NCBI RefSeq assembly: GCF_014199435.1
Contig: NZ_JACIJP010000002.1
Span: forward strand, 660,001 to 724,000
Length of the DNA stretch: 64,000 nucleotides
Reading direction: 5' to 3'
DNA from: Sphingobium subterraneum
GTDB lineage: Bacteria > Pseudomonadota > Alphaproteobacteria > Sphingomonadales > Sphingomonadaceae
Shown: one piece after another, positions 25,931 through 35,810 of the stretch
How positions within the stretch are numbered: the stretch's first letter is position 1
How the letters are laid out: the number at the start of each line of letters is the position of its first letter
Notes under the pieces: generated by a model
Database searches by the model: none
Told to the model about the DNA's origin: nothing
The model's input: only the letters and a program-made list of their open reading frames with translations
Made by a program: the position numbers and the translations under genes

Positions 25931-27516
25931 TGCGGCGCTTCTCCGACCTCATCGACCGGCTGGTCTACACCCGGTCCCGCAACGCGAAGGTCAAGCTGAT
26001 CGCCGACTATCTGCGCGCCACGCCGGACCCCGATCGCGGTTGGGCGTTGGCTTCGCTCACCGGCCAACTGGATCTTGCGGCGGTCAAGCCTGCGCTGGTG
26101 AAGGCGTTGATCGAGGAGCGGGTGGACCCCGAACTTTTCCGCATGAGCCGCAATTATGTGGGCGATCTCGCCGAAACCTGTTCCCTGCTCTGGCCGGAGC
26201 CGCCGGGGCGGCCAACGCCGGTCGTCGTCCCGCCATTGGGTGAAGTGGTCGAGACGTTGAAGGCTTTGCCGCGCGGGCAGGGCGCGGCGACGATGACGAC
26301 GCTGATGGACCGGCTCGACGTTCCGGGGCGTTATGCCCTTATCAAGCTCGCCACCGGTGCATTGCGGATCGGCATTTCCGCGCGGCTCGCAAAAACCGCT
26401 TTTGCGCAGGCCTTCGATGTCGATGTCGAGGAGGTGGAGGAAATCTGGCACGGCCTTGTCCCGCCCTATCTTCCGCTGTTTCAATGGGGCGAGGGGCATA
26501 TCGAGCGTCCGCGCTATGACGATATCCCGGTGTTCCGCCCGTTCATGCTCGCCCATCCTCTGGAGGACGGCGCGGTCGACCTGACAGACTACGCCGCCGA
26601 ATGGAAATGGGATGGCATCCGCGTGCAGATCGCACGGGCCGGAGGTGAGACGCGCCTGTTCAGCCGGACCGGGGACGACATCACCAACAGTTTCCCGGAG
26701 GTCGCCGAGGCGATGCCGATCGACGCGGTGCTCGACGGTGAATTGCTGGTGCGCGGCACGGCGCAGGGCAACAGCGCGGCGTCGTTCAACGCGTTGCAGC
26801 AGCGTCTGGGGCGCAAGGCCGTATCGGGCGCGATGCTGCGCGATTTTCCAGCGTTCGTGCGGCTGTACGATGTGCTTTATGACGGTGCACAAGACCTGCG
26901 CGGCCAGCCGTGGACCGAACGGCGCGAGCGGCTGGAGGCGATGATGGCGCGCCTGCCGGGGGAACGGTTTGATCTGTCCGGCCTGATCGTGGCGGGGGAT
27001 TTCGCCCAGCTCGCCGCCCTGCGTGAGGGCGCTCGCGATGCGAGCATCGAGGGGCTGATGCTCAAGCGGCGTGACAGCCTCTACAGCGCGGGGCGCAAGG
27101 TCGGGCTATGGTATAAATGGAAACGCGATCCGCTCGTCGTCGATTGCGTGATGATGTACGCGCAGCGGGGATCGGGCAAGCGGTCGTCGTTCTACTCCGA
27201 CTATACCTTTGGATGCTGGTCGGAGGACGGGACGTTGCTGCCGGTGGGCAAGGCCTATTCCGGCTTCACCGACGCCGAACTGAAGATGCTCGACGGTTTT
27301 GTCCGCAACAATACGGTCGCGAAATTCGGACCGGTGCGGGAGGTGACGAAATCGCTGGTGCTGGAGGTGGCGTTCGATTCGGTGCACCGTTCCAAGCGGC
27401 ACAAATCGGGCGTTGCGATGCGCTTTCCCCGCATCAGCCGTATCCGCACCGACAAACCGGCAGAGGAGGCGGACACGCTGGAAACCTTGGCAAAGCTGAT
27501 TACCGATCCGGTGTAA
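25930..27516 (+). CDS. ATP-dependent DNA ligase of the ligase-associated repair cluster
   Basis: A 528-residue ligase. The adenylation lysine is in EWKWDGIRVQ (KxDG). Motif III is FSRTGDDITNSFPE, motif IV EGLMLKRRDSLY, motif V WYKWKRDPLVVD, and the OB-fold tail contains RFPRISRIRTDKPA. An N-terminal DNA-binding domain (about 1-200) is present. Databases call this type a cisplatin-damage-response ATP-dependent ligase. It is translationally coupled to the exonuclease (ATG in the TGA overlap). A palindromic repeat separates it from the convergent efflux operon. Confidence 0.94.
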   Translation: MRRFSDLIDRLVYTRSRNAKVKLIADYLRATPDPDRGWALASLTGQLDLAAVKPALVKALIEERVDPELFRMSRNYVGDLAETCSLLWPEPPGRPTPVVVPPLGEVVETLKALPRGQGAATMTTLMDRLDVPGRYALIKLATGALRIGISARLAKTAFAQAFDVDVEEVEEIWHGLVPPYLPLFQWGEGHIERPRYDDIPVFRPFMLAHPLEDGAVDLTDYAAEWKWDGIRVQIARAGGETRLFSRTGDDITNSFPEVAEAMPIDAVLDGELLVRGTAQGNSAASFNALQQRLGRKAVSGAMLRDFPAFVRLYDVLYDGAQDLRGQPWTERRERLEAMMARLPGERFDLSGLIVAGDFAQLAALREGARDASIEGLMLKRRDSLYSAGRKVGLWYKWKRDPLVVDCVMMYAQRGSGKRSSFYSDYTFGCWSEDGTLLPVGKAYSGFTDAELKMLDGFVRNNTVAKFGPVREVTKSLVLEVAFDSVHRSKRHKSGVAMRFPRISRIRTDKPAEEADTLETLAKLITDPV

Positions 27517-27528
27517 AGCAACTTCGAT

Positions 27529-27582
27529 CCGTTCGCCCTGAGTGGGGCTTTCGGCAGCTCAATGGCTACTCAGCACGAACGG
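27529..27582. repeat. Short REP-like palindrome, CCGTTCG...CGAACGG type
   Basis: Arms CCGTTCGCCCTGAGT (27529-27543) and ACTCAGCACGAACGG (27568-27582) match in 13 of 15 positions as an inverted repeat; the spacer is 24 bases. The same core occurs at 58840-58942. The element lies between the convergent ligase and efflux operons and contains the TAG stop (27568-27566) of the outer-membrane factor gene. Confidence 0.75.
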
Positions 27583-29020
27583 GAGAGGACGGGCCCTTGG
27601 CATCAGACACATCCACCAGCGCGTCACCGCCGAGCGCGCGATAGAGATCCACCCGGTTGTTCACGCGCACCAGCCGTGCGTTGGCGAGCGAACGGCGTGC
27701 GGAATAGAGCGTACGCTGCGCGTCCAGGCTCTCGAGAAACGGGTCGATCCCCGCGCGGTAGCGGGCTTCGACCAGCGTGTAACTGCCCTGCGCGGCGGCC
27801 CCCAGTTCCTCCGCCGCGGCAAAGCGCGCATCGATGGTGCCATGCCGGGCCAGCGCATCGGCGACATCGCGGAAGGCAGACTGGATGGCACGCTGATAAT
27901 TGGCGAGCGCGGCATCCCGCTCAGCGCGCGCCTGCTGCAGGTTGCCCGCCCGCGCGCCACCATCGAAGATGGGCAGGGACGCGCCCGCCCCTGCCGACCA
28001 GGTAAACGCGTCGCCAGTGAACAGCGAACCCAGCGCGCTGCTCGCCAACCCGGCGAGGCCGGTGATGCTGATCGTGGGGAAGAAGGCAGCGCGCGCGGCA
28101 CCGATGCGGGCGTTGGAGGCGCGCAGGCGATATTCCGCCTCCGCCACGTCCGGACGGCGGAGCAATACGCGTGAGTCCAGCCCGGCGGGCAGCTCGGCAA
28201 AGGCACTGTCGATCGTTTCGATCCCATCTGGGAGTTCCGTGTCGGCCACTGGCGCGCCGACCAGCAGTTCCAGTGCGTTACGATCCTGTGCCACAAGGGT
28301 CGTGAAATCCGCGACATCGCCGCGCGCCTGCGCCGCGATCGTCTGCGCCTGCAACAGGTCGGTGCGCGCCGCGATGCCACCCCGCAGCCGCGCTCTGGTA
28401 AGCGAGACCGTCTGCTCGGCGCTCGCCTGCGTATCCCGGGCAATGGCGAGCAGGCTCCGGTCGGTTGCCAGTGTTGCCCAAGCGCTGGCGATCTCCGCGA
28501 TAAGGCTGAGGCGCACCACCTGCTGCGCGGCCTGCGTGCCCAAATACTCCTCGCGCGCGGCCGTACTCAGCGAGCGAAGGCGGCCGAACAGGTCAATCTC
28601 GAACGCAGACAGCCCGGCATCGACGGCATAGCTTTCGTTGACGCCGCTTGATGTTGTACCGGACGTGCGGCGCGCGCGACCCTGTTCACTGAAACTCGCG
28701 TTCGCGGAGGCGTCGATCTGCGGCAGTTGCTGCGCGCGGGTGATGCGTAACTGCGCGCGTGCCGCCGCGACATTGGCCGCAGCAAGGCGCAGATCCTGAT
28801 TGTTGCTCAGCGCGCGTTCGATGATCGCCTGCAGCCGGGCATCGCGGAAGATATCCTGATAGCGCACGGCGGGGAGCGGGGCGGTGTCCTGTGCCGCATA
28901 AGCCGCACCCGTCGGCCAGCTCGGCGGAACCGCCGGGGGTGGACGCTCGTAGCGCGGTTGCAGCGAGCAGCCAGCCAGCAGCGATGCTCCTACAAAAAGG
29001 CCGGTCAGGTGCCGCTTCAT
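27566..29020 (-). CDS. RND efflux outer-membrane factor lipoprotein (NodT/OprM type)
   Basis: A 484-residue TolC-like outer-membrane channel. The lipoprotein signal peptide ends in LLAGC (Cys18). The first repeat has DARLQAIIERALSNNQDLRLA and the second LLRRPDVAEAEYRLRASNARIG with AAFFPTISITG, the usual OMF signatures. It forms the outer-membrane exit of the pump encoded immediately upstream; the ATG overlaps the end of the RND gene by 4 bases. The C-terminal codons and stop sit inside a REP-like palindrome. Confidence 0.94.
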   Translation of the reverse strand: MKRHLTGLFVGASLLAGCSLQPRYERPPPAVPPSWPTGAAYAAQDTAPLPAVRYQDIFRDARLQAIIERALSNNQDLRLAAANVAAARAQLRITRAQQLPQIDASANASFSEQGRARRTSGTTSSGVNESYAVDAGLSAFEIDLFGRLRSLSTAAREEYLGTQAAQQVVRLSLIAEIASAWATLATDRSLLAIARDTQASAEQTVSLTRARLRGGIAARTDLLQAQTIAAQARGDVADFTTLVAQDRNALELLVGAPVADTELPDGIETIDSAFAELPAGLDSRVLLRRPDVAEAEYRLRASNARIGAARAAFFPTISITGLAGLASSALGSLFTGDAFTWSAGAGASLPIFDGGARAGNLQQARAERDAALANYQRAIQSAFRDVADALARHGTIDARFAAAEELGAAAQGSYTLVEARYRAGIDPFLESLDAQRTLYSARRSLANARLVRVNNRVDLYRALGGDALVDVSDAKGPSSPVRAE

Positions 29021-32000
29021 GCCGGGCTCTCCGTGCGCGGCGACACCCGCTTGCCGCCGAACCAGCGGCGCACCAGCACATAAAACAGCGGCACGAAGAA
29101 AATCGCCAGCACGGTCGCGGTGATCATCCCGCCCATCACCGCCGTGCCGATCGCTACCCGGCTTTTCGCGCCCGCACCGGTCGAGATGGCAAGCGGCAAC
29201 ACGCCGAAGATGAACGCAAGGCTGGTCATCAGGATCGGGCGCAGACGCAGACGCGCCGCCTCCAGCGCGGCCTCCACCGCCGTTTTGCCCGCTTTCTCGG
29301 CCATTTCGGCAAACTCGACGATCAGGATGGCGTTCTTCGCGGCCAGCCCCATAGTGGTCAGCAGGCCGACCTGAAAATAGACGTCGTTCGTCAGCCCGCG
29401 CAGTGTCACGCCCAGCGCCGCGCCTATCAGCCCCAGCGGTATGACCAGCATGACCGCAAACGGCACTGACCAGCTTTCATACAGCGCCGCAAGGCACAGG
29501 AACACGACCAGTAGCGACAGGGCATAGAGAAGCGGCGCCTGCCCGCCGGACAGCCTCTCCTGAAAGGACAGTCCGCTCCATGCGATCGTCACGCCGGAAA
29601 GGCGGGATGCGATCGCTTCCAGCCGGTTCATCGCGTCGCCGGAGCTGTAGCCGGGCGCAGACTGGCCCTGGACTTCGAAAGAAGGCACGCCGTTGAAACG
29701 GCTCAGCGTCGCGGGTGCCTGACCCCAGCGAGCGGTGGCGAAGGACGAGAAGGGGGCCATCTCACCGCTGGCCGAGCGCACAAACCAGTTGGAGAGGTCT
29801 TCGGGGCGGGCACGATAAGGGGCATCGCCCTGCACATAGACGCGCTTGACGCGGCCCCGGTCGATAAAGTCGTTGACGTAATTGCCGCCCCATGCCGCCG
29901 ACAGGGTGGAGTCCACCTGGCTCTGCGTCAGTCCGAGCGCACCAACCTTTGCGGGATCGATCAGCACCTGCAGGGTGGGGCTGTCCGGCAGGGAGCCTTC
30001 CCGCACGGCCGCGAGCGCCGGGTCGGCGTTGGCGGCGGCGAGCAGCGCATCATAACGCGCGCGAAATTCGGACCGGGACAGACCCCCGCTGTTCAGCAGC
30101 TGCATCGTGAAGCCGTTCGACTGGCCCAGGCCGCGTACGGGAGGCGGGTTGAGCGCGAAGAACTGCCCATCGCGCAGGCGCGACAGCGCCTTCGTCGCGC
30201 GCTCCGTTATGGCGCTCGCCGAATTCTCGCTGCCTTCACGGTCGTCCCACGGGGTGAGCGCCAGAAAGCCCCGTCCTGCATTCTGCCCCTGCCCGGACTG
30301 ACCAGATCCGATAATGAGGTAGATGTTGAAGATGTTGTCCTTTTCTTCTTCCGTGAAATAGCGCTCGATCTCCTTGGCGAAGGCCAGGGTTCGCGGCTGG
30401 GTCGCGCCTGCGGGCAAGGTGTATTGGACCTGGACGAAGCCTTGGTCCTCGGTCGGCAGGAAGCTGGTCGGCAGGCGCCAGAACAGCACGCCAAGAAGCG
30501 CGAGGATGACGGCGTAGACCGCCATGGCTGGCCATGCGCGTTCAATGATTCGGCGGACCCGGTCGCGGTATCGTTCCGAGGTGGTTTCGAACCAGACATT
30601 GAAGCGCTCCCCATATCGATGGGCGAGAGCCATCCACCGGTTCGAGGCCACTTCTCCACCCTTGGGCTTGAGCAGAGTGGCTGTCAGCGCTGGTGTGAGT
30701 ATCAGTGCTACTACAACCGACAGCAGCATGGACGCGACGATCGTAACGGAAAACTGCCGGTAAATGACGCCGACCGATCCGCCGAAAAACGCCATCGGCA
30801 GGAATACCGCCGACAGGACGAGGGCAATCGCAATCAGCGCCGTCTGGACTTCCTCCATCGATATGTGCGTCGCCTCACGCGGGCTCATGCCCGGATTTTC
30901 CTCCATCAGCCGCTCGACATTTTCGACCACGACGATGGCGTCGTCGACGAGCAGGCCAATCGACAGCACCAGCCCGAACAGCGTCAGCACGTTGATCGAG
31001 AAGCCGAACAGCGCGAGGACGCCGAACGTGCCCAGCAGCACCACCGGCACCGCGAGCGCCGGGATTAGGGTCGCGCGCCAGCTTTGCAGAAACAGGAACA
31101 TCACCACGACGACCAGCACGATCGCCTCGATCAGCGTCACAACGACCTCATGGATGGAAATCCGGATGAACGCGGTGCTGTCGTTGGGAAAGCCGTAGCG
31201 GTAGCCCGGCGGGAAATTCTTCGCCTGACGGGCAACCTCCTCGCGGACCGCGGTGGCGGTCTTGAGCGCGTCGGACCCGGGCGCAAGCTGGATCGCGATA
31301 CCGCCGCCCGGATGGCCGTTCTGGCGGCTGATCGTGTTGTAGCTCTCGCTCCCCAGTTCAACGCGCGCCACATCCTTCAGCAGGATGTTCGCACCGCTGG
31401 TTTCGGTCTTGAGAATGATATTGCGGAACTGCTCAGGAGTGGTGAGGCGGGACCGCGACGTGACCGTGGCGTTGAGCATCTGCTCCGAGGGGGAAGGTTG
31501 GCCGCCGATCTGGCCTGCGGCGACCTGCGCGTTCTGGGCCTGGATGGCGGCGATCACATCCGCCGGGATCAGCCGAACGCTGGCGAGCTTGAACGGGTCG
31601 AGCCAGATGCGCATCGCATATTGCGATCCGAACACGTTGACGTCGCCGACGCCGGGCAGTCGAGCAATCGGATCCTGCAGGTTGGACACCAGAAAGTCCG
31701 ACACGTCCGAACTCGTGGCCCTGTCGCTCTCGTCATAGATGCTGATGACCATCAGGAAGTCGGAGTTCGACTTGGTGACGACAAGTCCCTGCTGCTGCAC
31801 CTGTTGCGGCAGGCGGGGCAGGGCCTGCTGCACCTTGTTCTGCACCTGGACCTGCGCAATGTCCGGATCGGTACCCTTTTCCAGCGTCGCGGTGATGTTG
31901 ACCGAACCCGATGCGCTGGACGTGGCAGAAAAATAGAGCAGCCCGTCGATCCCGGTCAGCTGCTGCTCGATGACCTGGGTGACGCTCGATTCGACGGTCT

Positions 32001-32166
32001 CCGCCGATGCGCCGGGGTAATTGGCACGGACATTGACGGAGGGCGGGGCAATGTCGGGATATTGCTCGACCGGCAGGGAAAGGATGCCGCCGACCCCGCC
32101 CAGCATGATGATGATCGCGATGACCCAGGCAAAGATCGGTCGATCGATGAAGATCCGCGACAGCAT
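29017..32166 (-). CDS. RND multidrug efflux permease, HAE-1 (AcrB/MexB type)
   Basis: A 1049-residue inner-membrane pump. It starts MLSRIFIDRPIFAWVIAIII and has the expected 12 helices, the periplasmic porter loops and the proton-relay segment GLLVDDAIVVVENVERLM (two Asp in helix 4), plus TKAALSRLRD- and GLAAKNAILIVEFA-type signatures. It should expel hydrophobic compounds by proton antiport through the adaptor and outer-membrane factor of the same operon. The adaptor gene ends 1 base upstream. No transcriptional regulator gene adjoins the operon. Confidence 0.95.
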   Translation of the reverse strand: MLSRIFIDRPIFAWVIAIIIMLGGVGGILSLPVEQYPDIAPPSVNVRANYPGASAETVESSVTQVIEQQLTGIDGLLYFSATSSASGSVNITATLEKGTDPDIAQVQVQNKVQQALPRLPQQVQQQGLVVTKSNSDFLMVISIYDESDRATSSDVSDFLVSNLQDPIARLPGVGDVNVFGSQYAMRIWLDPFKLASVRLIPADVIAAIQAQNAQVAAGQIGGQPSPSEQMLNATVTSRSRLTTPEQFRNIILKTETSGANILLKDVARVELGSESYNTISRQNGHPGGGIAIQLAPGSDALKTATAVREEVARQAKNFPPGYRYGFPNDSTAFIRISIHEVVVTLIEAIVLVVVVMFLFLQSWRATLIPALAVPVVLLGTFGVLALFGFSINVLTLFGLVLSIGLLVDDAIVVVENVERLMEENPGMSPREATHISMEEVQTALIAIALVLSAVFLPMAFFGGSVGVIYRQFSVTIVASMLLSVVVALILTPALTATLLKPKGGEVASNRWMALAHRYGERFNVWFETTSERYRDRVRRIIERAWPAMAVYAVILALLGVLFWRLPTSFLPTEDQGFVQVQYTLPAGATQPRTLAFAKEIERYFTEEEKDNIFNIYLIIGSGQSGQGQNAGRGFLALTPWDDREGSENSASAITERATKALSRLRDGQFFALNPPPVRGLGQSNGFTMQLLNSGGLSRSEFRARYDALLAAANADPALAAVREGSLPDSPTLQVLIDPAKVGALGLTQSQVDSTLSAAWGGNYVNDFIDRGRVKRVYVQGDAPYRARPEDLSNWFVRSASGEMAPFSSFATARWGQAPATLSRFNGVPSFEVQGQSAPGYSSGDAMNRLEAIASRLSGVTIAWSGLSFQERLSGGQAPLLYALSLLVVFLCLAALYESWSVPFAVMLVIPLGLIGAALGVTLRGLTNDVYFQVGLLTTMGLAAKNAILIVEFAEMAEKAGKTAVEAALEAARLRLRPILMTSLAFIFGVLPLAISTGAGAKSRVAIGTAVMGGMITATVLAIFFVPLFYVLVRRWFGGKRVSPRTESPA

Positions 32167-32167
32167 C

Positions 32168-33349
32168 TCAGCGCGATGCCGGACCCGAAGCCTTACCTTG
32201 CGGCGGCTTGGGTTTTGATCCGGCGGGCAAAGGGCGGATCGGCTGACCGGGCTTGATGCGGCTCAGTCCCTCGACGATCACCTTCTCGCCCGGTTTCAGG
32301 CCGGACGTGACCAGCCAATAGGCGCCATAGGTACGGTCGGCTTTCACCGTGCGCAACTGCGCGATGGCGCTGGTCTGGGCAGCACCCTTGTTGCCGGCGG
32401 CCCCGCTCACCACCAGCACGGTCGCTTCCCCGCGCGGATTGCGAGACAGACCCGCTTGCGGCACGAGGATGCCATTGGTGAGGGTCTGCTGCGACATTTG
32501 TGCGCGAACGTACATGCCCGGCAGAAGGACACCTTGCGGGTTCGGGAAGCGGGCCCGCAAGGTCACCGTGCCGGTGTCGGGCGCGACCATCGCCTCGGAG
32601 AATTCCAGCCGTCCCTCGGCCGGATAGGTGCTGCCGTCTTCCAGCGTCAGCCGGACTGCGGTGGAGGACGGGATTGCCCCACCCGATGCGAGCGAGCGGC
32701 GCAGGGTGAGCAGTTCGGCGCTCGACTGCTGGATATCGACAAAGATCGGGTCAAGCCGCTGGATCGTTGTCATCGGGTCGGCCTGGCCGGTTGTCACCAG
32801 CGCCCCGGTGGTCACCAGCGAGCGACCAATGCGCCCCGTGATCGGCGCGGGCACGCGGGTAAAGCCCAAATTGATGTTCGCGGTTTCCAGCGCCGCGCGG
32901 TTTTGCTCGACGGCGGCAGCCGCTTGACCGGCGCTCGCGACCGCATTGGCGTATTCCTGCTTGCTGACGGCTTCAATCTGCGCGAGCGGACGATAGCGTT
33001 CGGCGAGCGCTGCCGCCGCGGCCTGCGCAGCGCGCGCGCTGGCGAGGTTGGCCTGCGCCTGTCGGGCGGCGGCGCGGTAAAGGCTGGAATCGATCTGATA
33101 GAGCGTCTGGCCCTGCCGAACCAACGATCCTTCGGTAAACAGGCGGCTGCGGACTATGCCCGATACCTGCGGGCGCACGTCGGACATTTCATAGGCTGCT
33201 GTGCGCCCGGCGAGCTCGACGGTGAGCGGCACGTCACGGGTGGAAACGGTGATATAGCCCGCCTCGGGGACCGGCTTTTCCCGCTCCTTCTTCGGGGAGC
33301 ACGCTGCCACAGCGCAGATGACGGCCACACCGACGCCTGTCCGCTTCAT
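32168..33349 (-). CDS. RND periplasmic adaptor lipoprotein (AcrA/MexA type)
   Basis: A 393-residue membrane-fusion protein. From ATG 33349 the N-terminus MKRTGVGVAVICAVAACSPK is a lipoprotein signal with lipobox VAAC. Two lipoyl halves flank an Ala-rich hairpin (QAQANLASARAAQAAAAALA), with FTRVPAPITGRIGRSLVTTG and the C-terminal barrel LPGMYVRAQM. An upstream in-frame start at 33433 would add 28 residues with no signal-peptide character, so 33349 is chosen. The Pro-rich tail ends near the RND start. It is the first gene of the efflux operon. Confidence 0.92.
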   Translation of the reverse strand: MKRTGVGVAVICAVAACSPKKEREKPVPEAGYITVSTRDVPLTVELAGRTAAYEMSDVRPQVSGIVRSRLFTEGSLVRQGQTLYQIDSSLYRAAARQAQANLASARAAQAAAAALAERYRPLAQIEAVSKQEYANAVASAGQAAAAVEQNRAALETANINLGFTRVPAPITGRIGRSLVTTGALVTTGQADPMTTIQRLDPIFVDIQQSSAELLTLRRSLASGGAIPSSTAVRLTLEDGSTYPAEGRLEFSEAMVAPDTGTVTLRARFPNPQGVLLPGMYVRAQMSQQTLTNGILVPQAGLSRNPRGEATVLVVSGAAGNKGAAQTSAIAQLRTVKADRTYGAYWLVTSGLKPGEKVIVEGLSRIKPGQPIRPLPAGSKPKPPQGKASGPASR

Positions 33350-33622
33350 GCCGTGCCGAAGGCTACCCGCAGCATCGCGCCATGCCATACTGTTACCCAG
33401 TGCGAGGATCGGCATGTTCCTTGTTGACCTCACCGCTTTGAACCAAGACGGCGGTTAATGATGAAGCGGGCTCAGTCAAGCACCAGGGATGAATAAGCGG
33501 TGAATTATCGGGCATTCCGCGCTTTCAAACCCGACATTGAATGATCGGAGCGAAAAAGACGAAACGCAAGCCGGTTAGTTCCGAACCGTGTCATCACGAT
33601 GACAATCGCCGCGGGTTTCGCT

Positions 33623-34528
33623 CTAATGGCTGCGGCCGAAATCGGGCTTGGCGTCGTCCTGCCCCTGTTCGATGATCGAGCGGCGCACGGCGCGCGTGCG
33701 GCTGAACAGGTCGAACAGCGCATCGCCATCGCCCCAGCGGATCGCGCGCTGCAATGAGGACAGGTCTTCGGAAAAGCGCTGAAGCATTTCGAGCACCGCG
33801 TCCTTGTTGGCAAGGAACACGTCGCGCCACATTGTCGGGTCACTGGCCGCGATGCGGGTAAAGTCGCGGAAGCCGCCCGCCGAATATTTAATGACTTCCG
33901 ACCGGGTGACGTCTTCCAGATCGCTCGCCGTTCCCACAATCGTGTAGGCGATCAGATGAGGGAGGTGGCTGGTGACAGCAAGAACAAGGTCGTGGTGCGC
34001 CGCTTCCATCACCTCGACCTGCGCGCCCAGCCGCCGCCAGAAATCGCCGACCTGCTCCACTGCGAGCGGATCGCAGTCCGCTTCCGGGGTGAGGATGCAC
34101 CACCGGTCCCGAAACAGGGTGGCGAAGCCCGCTTCCGGCCCGCTGTTCTCCGTCCCGGCGACCGGATGGGCAGGCACGATGCGCTGCTGGGGCAGCGCCC
34201 CGCGCAGCGCGGCAAGGATGCTCGCCTTGCACGATCCGACATCGCTGACGATCGCTTCGGCTGGAAGGTCATCGGCCAGTTCCGCCGCCACCGGACCCAT
34301 CATCCCGACCGGAACGCACAGGATGACAAGATCCGCATCGGTTACCGCAGCCCCGGCCGAATCGGCGACATCGTCGCACAGGTCGATGCGTCGTGCGGTT
34401 TCACGAACCTCCGCGCTGGCATCGTAGCCGGTAATGCGCACCGTCGGCGTGAAGGTACGGATGCCGCGTGCCAGCGACGATCCGATCAAGCCGAGACCGA
34501 CAATCGTGATGCGCGCAAAGGGAAGCAT
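33623..34528 (-). CDS. tyrA: Prephenate/arogenate (cyclohexadienyl) dehydrogenase
   Basis: A 301-residue NAD(P)-dependent enzyme of tyrosine synthesis. The Rossmann motif is ITIVGLGLIGSSLARGI; also seen are LVILCVPVGMMGPV, VSDVGSCKASI, PAHPVAGTENSGPEAGFATL and SHLPHLIAYTIV, which carry the catalytic His and substrate-binding residues. There is no ACT or chorismate mutase domain. ATG 34528 is chosen as homology starts at MLPFARITIVG. It lies 8 bases after hisC on the same strand, so the pair is an operon. Confidence 0.9.
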   Translation of the reverse strand: MLPFARITIVGLGLIGSSLARGIRTFTPTVRITGYDASAEVRETARRIDLCDDVADSAGAAVTDADLVILCVPVGMMGPVAAELADDLPAEAIVSDVGSCKASILAALRGALPQQRIVPAHPVAGTENSGPEAGFATLFRDRWCILTPEADCDPLAVEQVGDFWRRLGAQVEVMEAAHHDLVLAVTSHLPHLIAYTIVGTASDLEDVTRSEVIKYSAGGFRDFTRIAASDPTMWRDVFLANKDAVLEMLQRFSEDLSSLQRAIRWGDGDALFDLFSRTRAVRRSIIEQGQDDAKPDFGRSH

Positions 34529-34536
34529 AGCGGCTG

Positions 34537-35634
34537 TCAGGCCCCCTCGACCATGGCGCGGAGCAGGCGGGCGATGTCCTGCGTCTGCTCCGCCGTGCCG
34601 ATGGTGATGCGCAGCGCGTCGGGCAGACCCTGCCCCGGCAGCCAACGGGTCGCATAGCCCGCATCCATCAACCCCCTGAATGCCGATTCCGCACTAAACC
34701 GTCCTTCGAACAGCACGAGGAGGAAGTTCGCCTTGCTCGGCACGACGCGCAGGCCGTGATTGCCCATCGATCCAATCTCTGCGGTCAGCCAGTCCCGCCA
34801 CCGGCGGTTATGGGCACGGCTCTGGTCGACCCACGCCTGATCCTCGACCGCCGCGATCGCCGCTTCCTGTCCGGCGGTCGTCACGTTGAAGGGCGCCCGG
34901 ATGCGGTGAAGGATCGCGATAATCTCGGCGGACGCAGTGCCCCAGCCGATCCGCTCGGCCGCGAGCCCGTAAATCTTCGAGAAGGTACGCGTCACGAAGA
35001 CGTTGGATGCGGTTCGCGCGAGTTCCAGCCCGCCGTCATCCTCGTCGGCATCCAGATATTCGGCATAGGCCTGGTCCAGCACCAGCAGGATATCGGGCCG
35101 CAAGCCGGCGTGCAGCCGCGCGATGTCCGCCGCGCCCGTCATCGTGCCGGTGGGGTTGTTGGGATTCGCGAGAAAGACAACCCGCGTCCGCTCCGTCACT
35201 GCGCCGAGCAGTGCGTCGACATCGGTCCCGTAATCGCGGTCTGCCGCCACCACCAGAGTGGCGCCGACGCGCCGCGCAGCGATGTCGTAGACGGAAAAGC
35301 CATATCGGACGTACAGCACTTCATCGCCCGGTCCGGCAAAGGCGCTCGCCGCGAGATGGAGCAGTTCGTCGGACCCGGTGCCGTAGATCACCCGGTCCGG
35401 CTCCAGCCCGTGCACGCGCGCAATCGCCGTACGCATCTTGGTCGCCGTGGGATCGGGATAGGTGGCGAGATCTGCGCTGCCGCGCGCAAAGGCCTCGCGC
35501 GCCGCCGCACCGGTGCCCAGCGGGTTCTCATTGGCGGACAGTTTGACCAGCGGACGGCCGTCGTCCGTGGCCGCCTTGCCCGGCACATAGGGCGCGATCT
35601 GCGCGATCCAGCTCTTGGCTTGCGGTCCCATCAT
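34537..35634 (-). CDS. hisC: Histidinol-phosphate/aromatic aminotransferase
   Basis: A 365-residue fold-type I PLP aminotransferase. Motifs are [45 protein letters not shown] and [17 protein letters not shown] (Schiff-base Lys), and the C-terminal FLLVLFEGR. It transaminates imidazole-acetol phosphate in histidine synthesis. The partner gene tyrA, 8 bases downstream, suggests it also serves tyrosine/phenylalanine formation. The start is ATG 35634 or the adjacent 35631. A divergent PilZ gene lies upstream. Confidence 0.92.
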   Translation of the reverse strand: MMGPQAKSWIAQIAPYVPGKAATDDGRPLVKLSANENPLGTGAAAREAFARGSADLATYPDPTATKMRTAIARVHGLEPDRVIYGTGSDELLHLAASAFAGPGDEVLYVRYGFSVYDIAARRVGATLVVAADRDYGTDVDALLGAVTERTRVVFLANPNNPTGTMTGAADIARLHAGLRPDILLVLDQAYAEYLDADEDDGGLELARTASNVFVTRTFSKIYGLAAERIGWGTASAEIIAILHRIRAPFNVTTAGQEAAIAAVEDQAWVDQSRAHNRRWRDWLTAEIGSMGNHGLRVVPSKANFLLVLFEGRFSAESAFRGLMDAGYATRWLPGQGLPDALRITIGTAEQTQDIARLLRAMVEGA

Positions 35635-35810
35635 TCTGCCCCTTTAGCGGGATCGTGCGGGAACGCAAACTGTGCTGAAACACCACGAAAAAATGACGGG
35701 TTAACGGCAGGTTATGCACGTTAGGAAACCGAACCGTGACGTCACAAGCGCTAGAAGGCATGATCTGGCCCCCGGCTTGGTGTCTGGGGCGGTCGCTACG
35801 GATAACGAAC

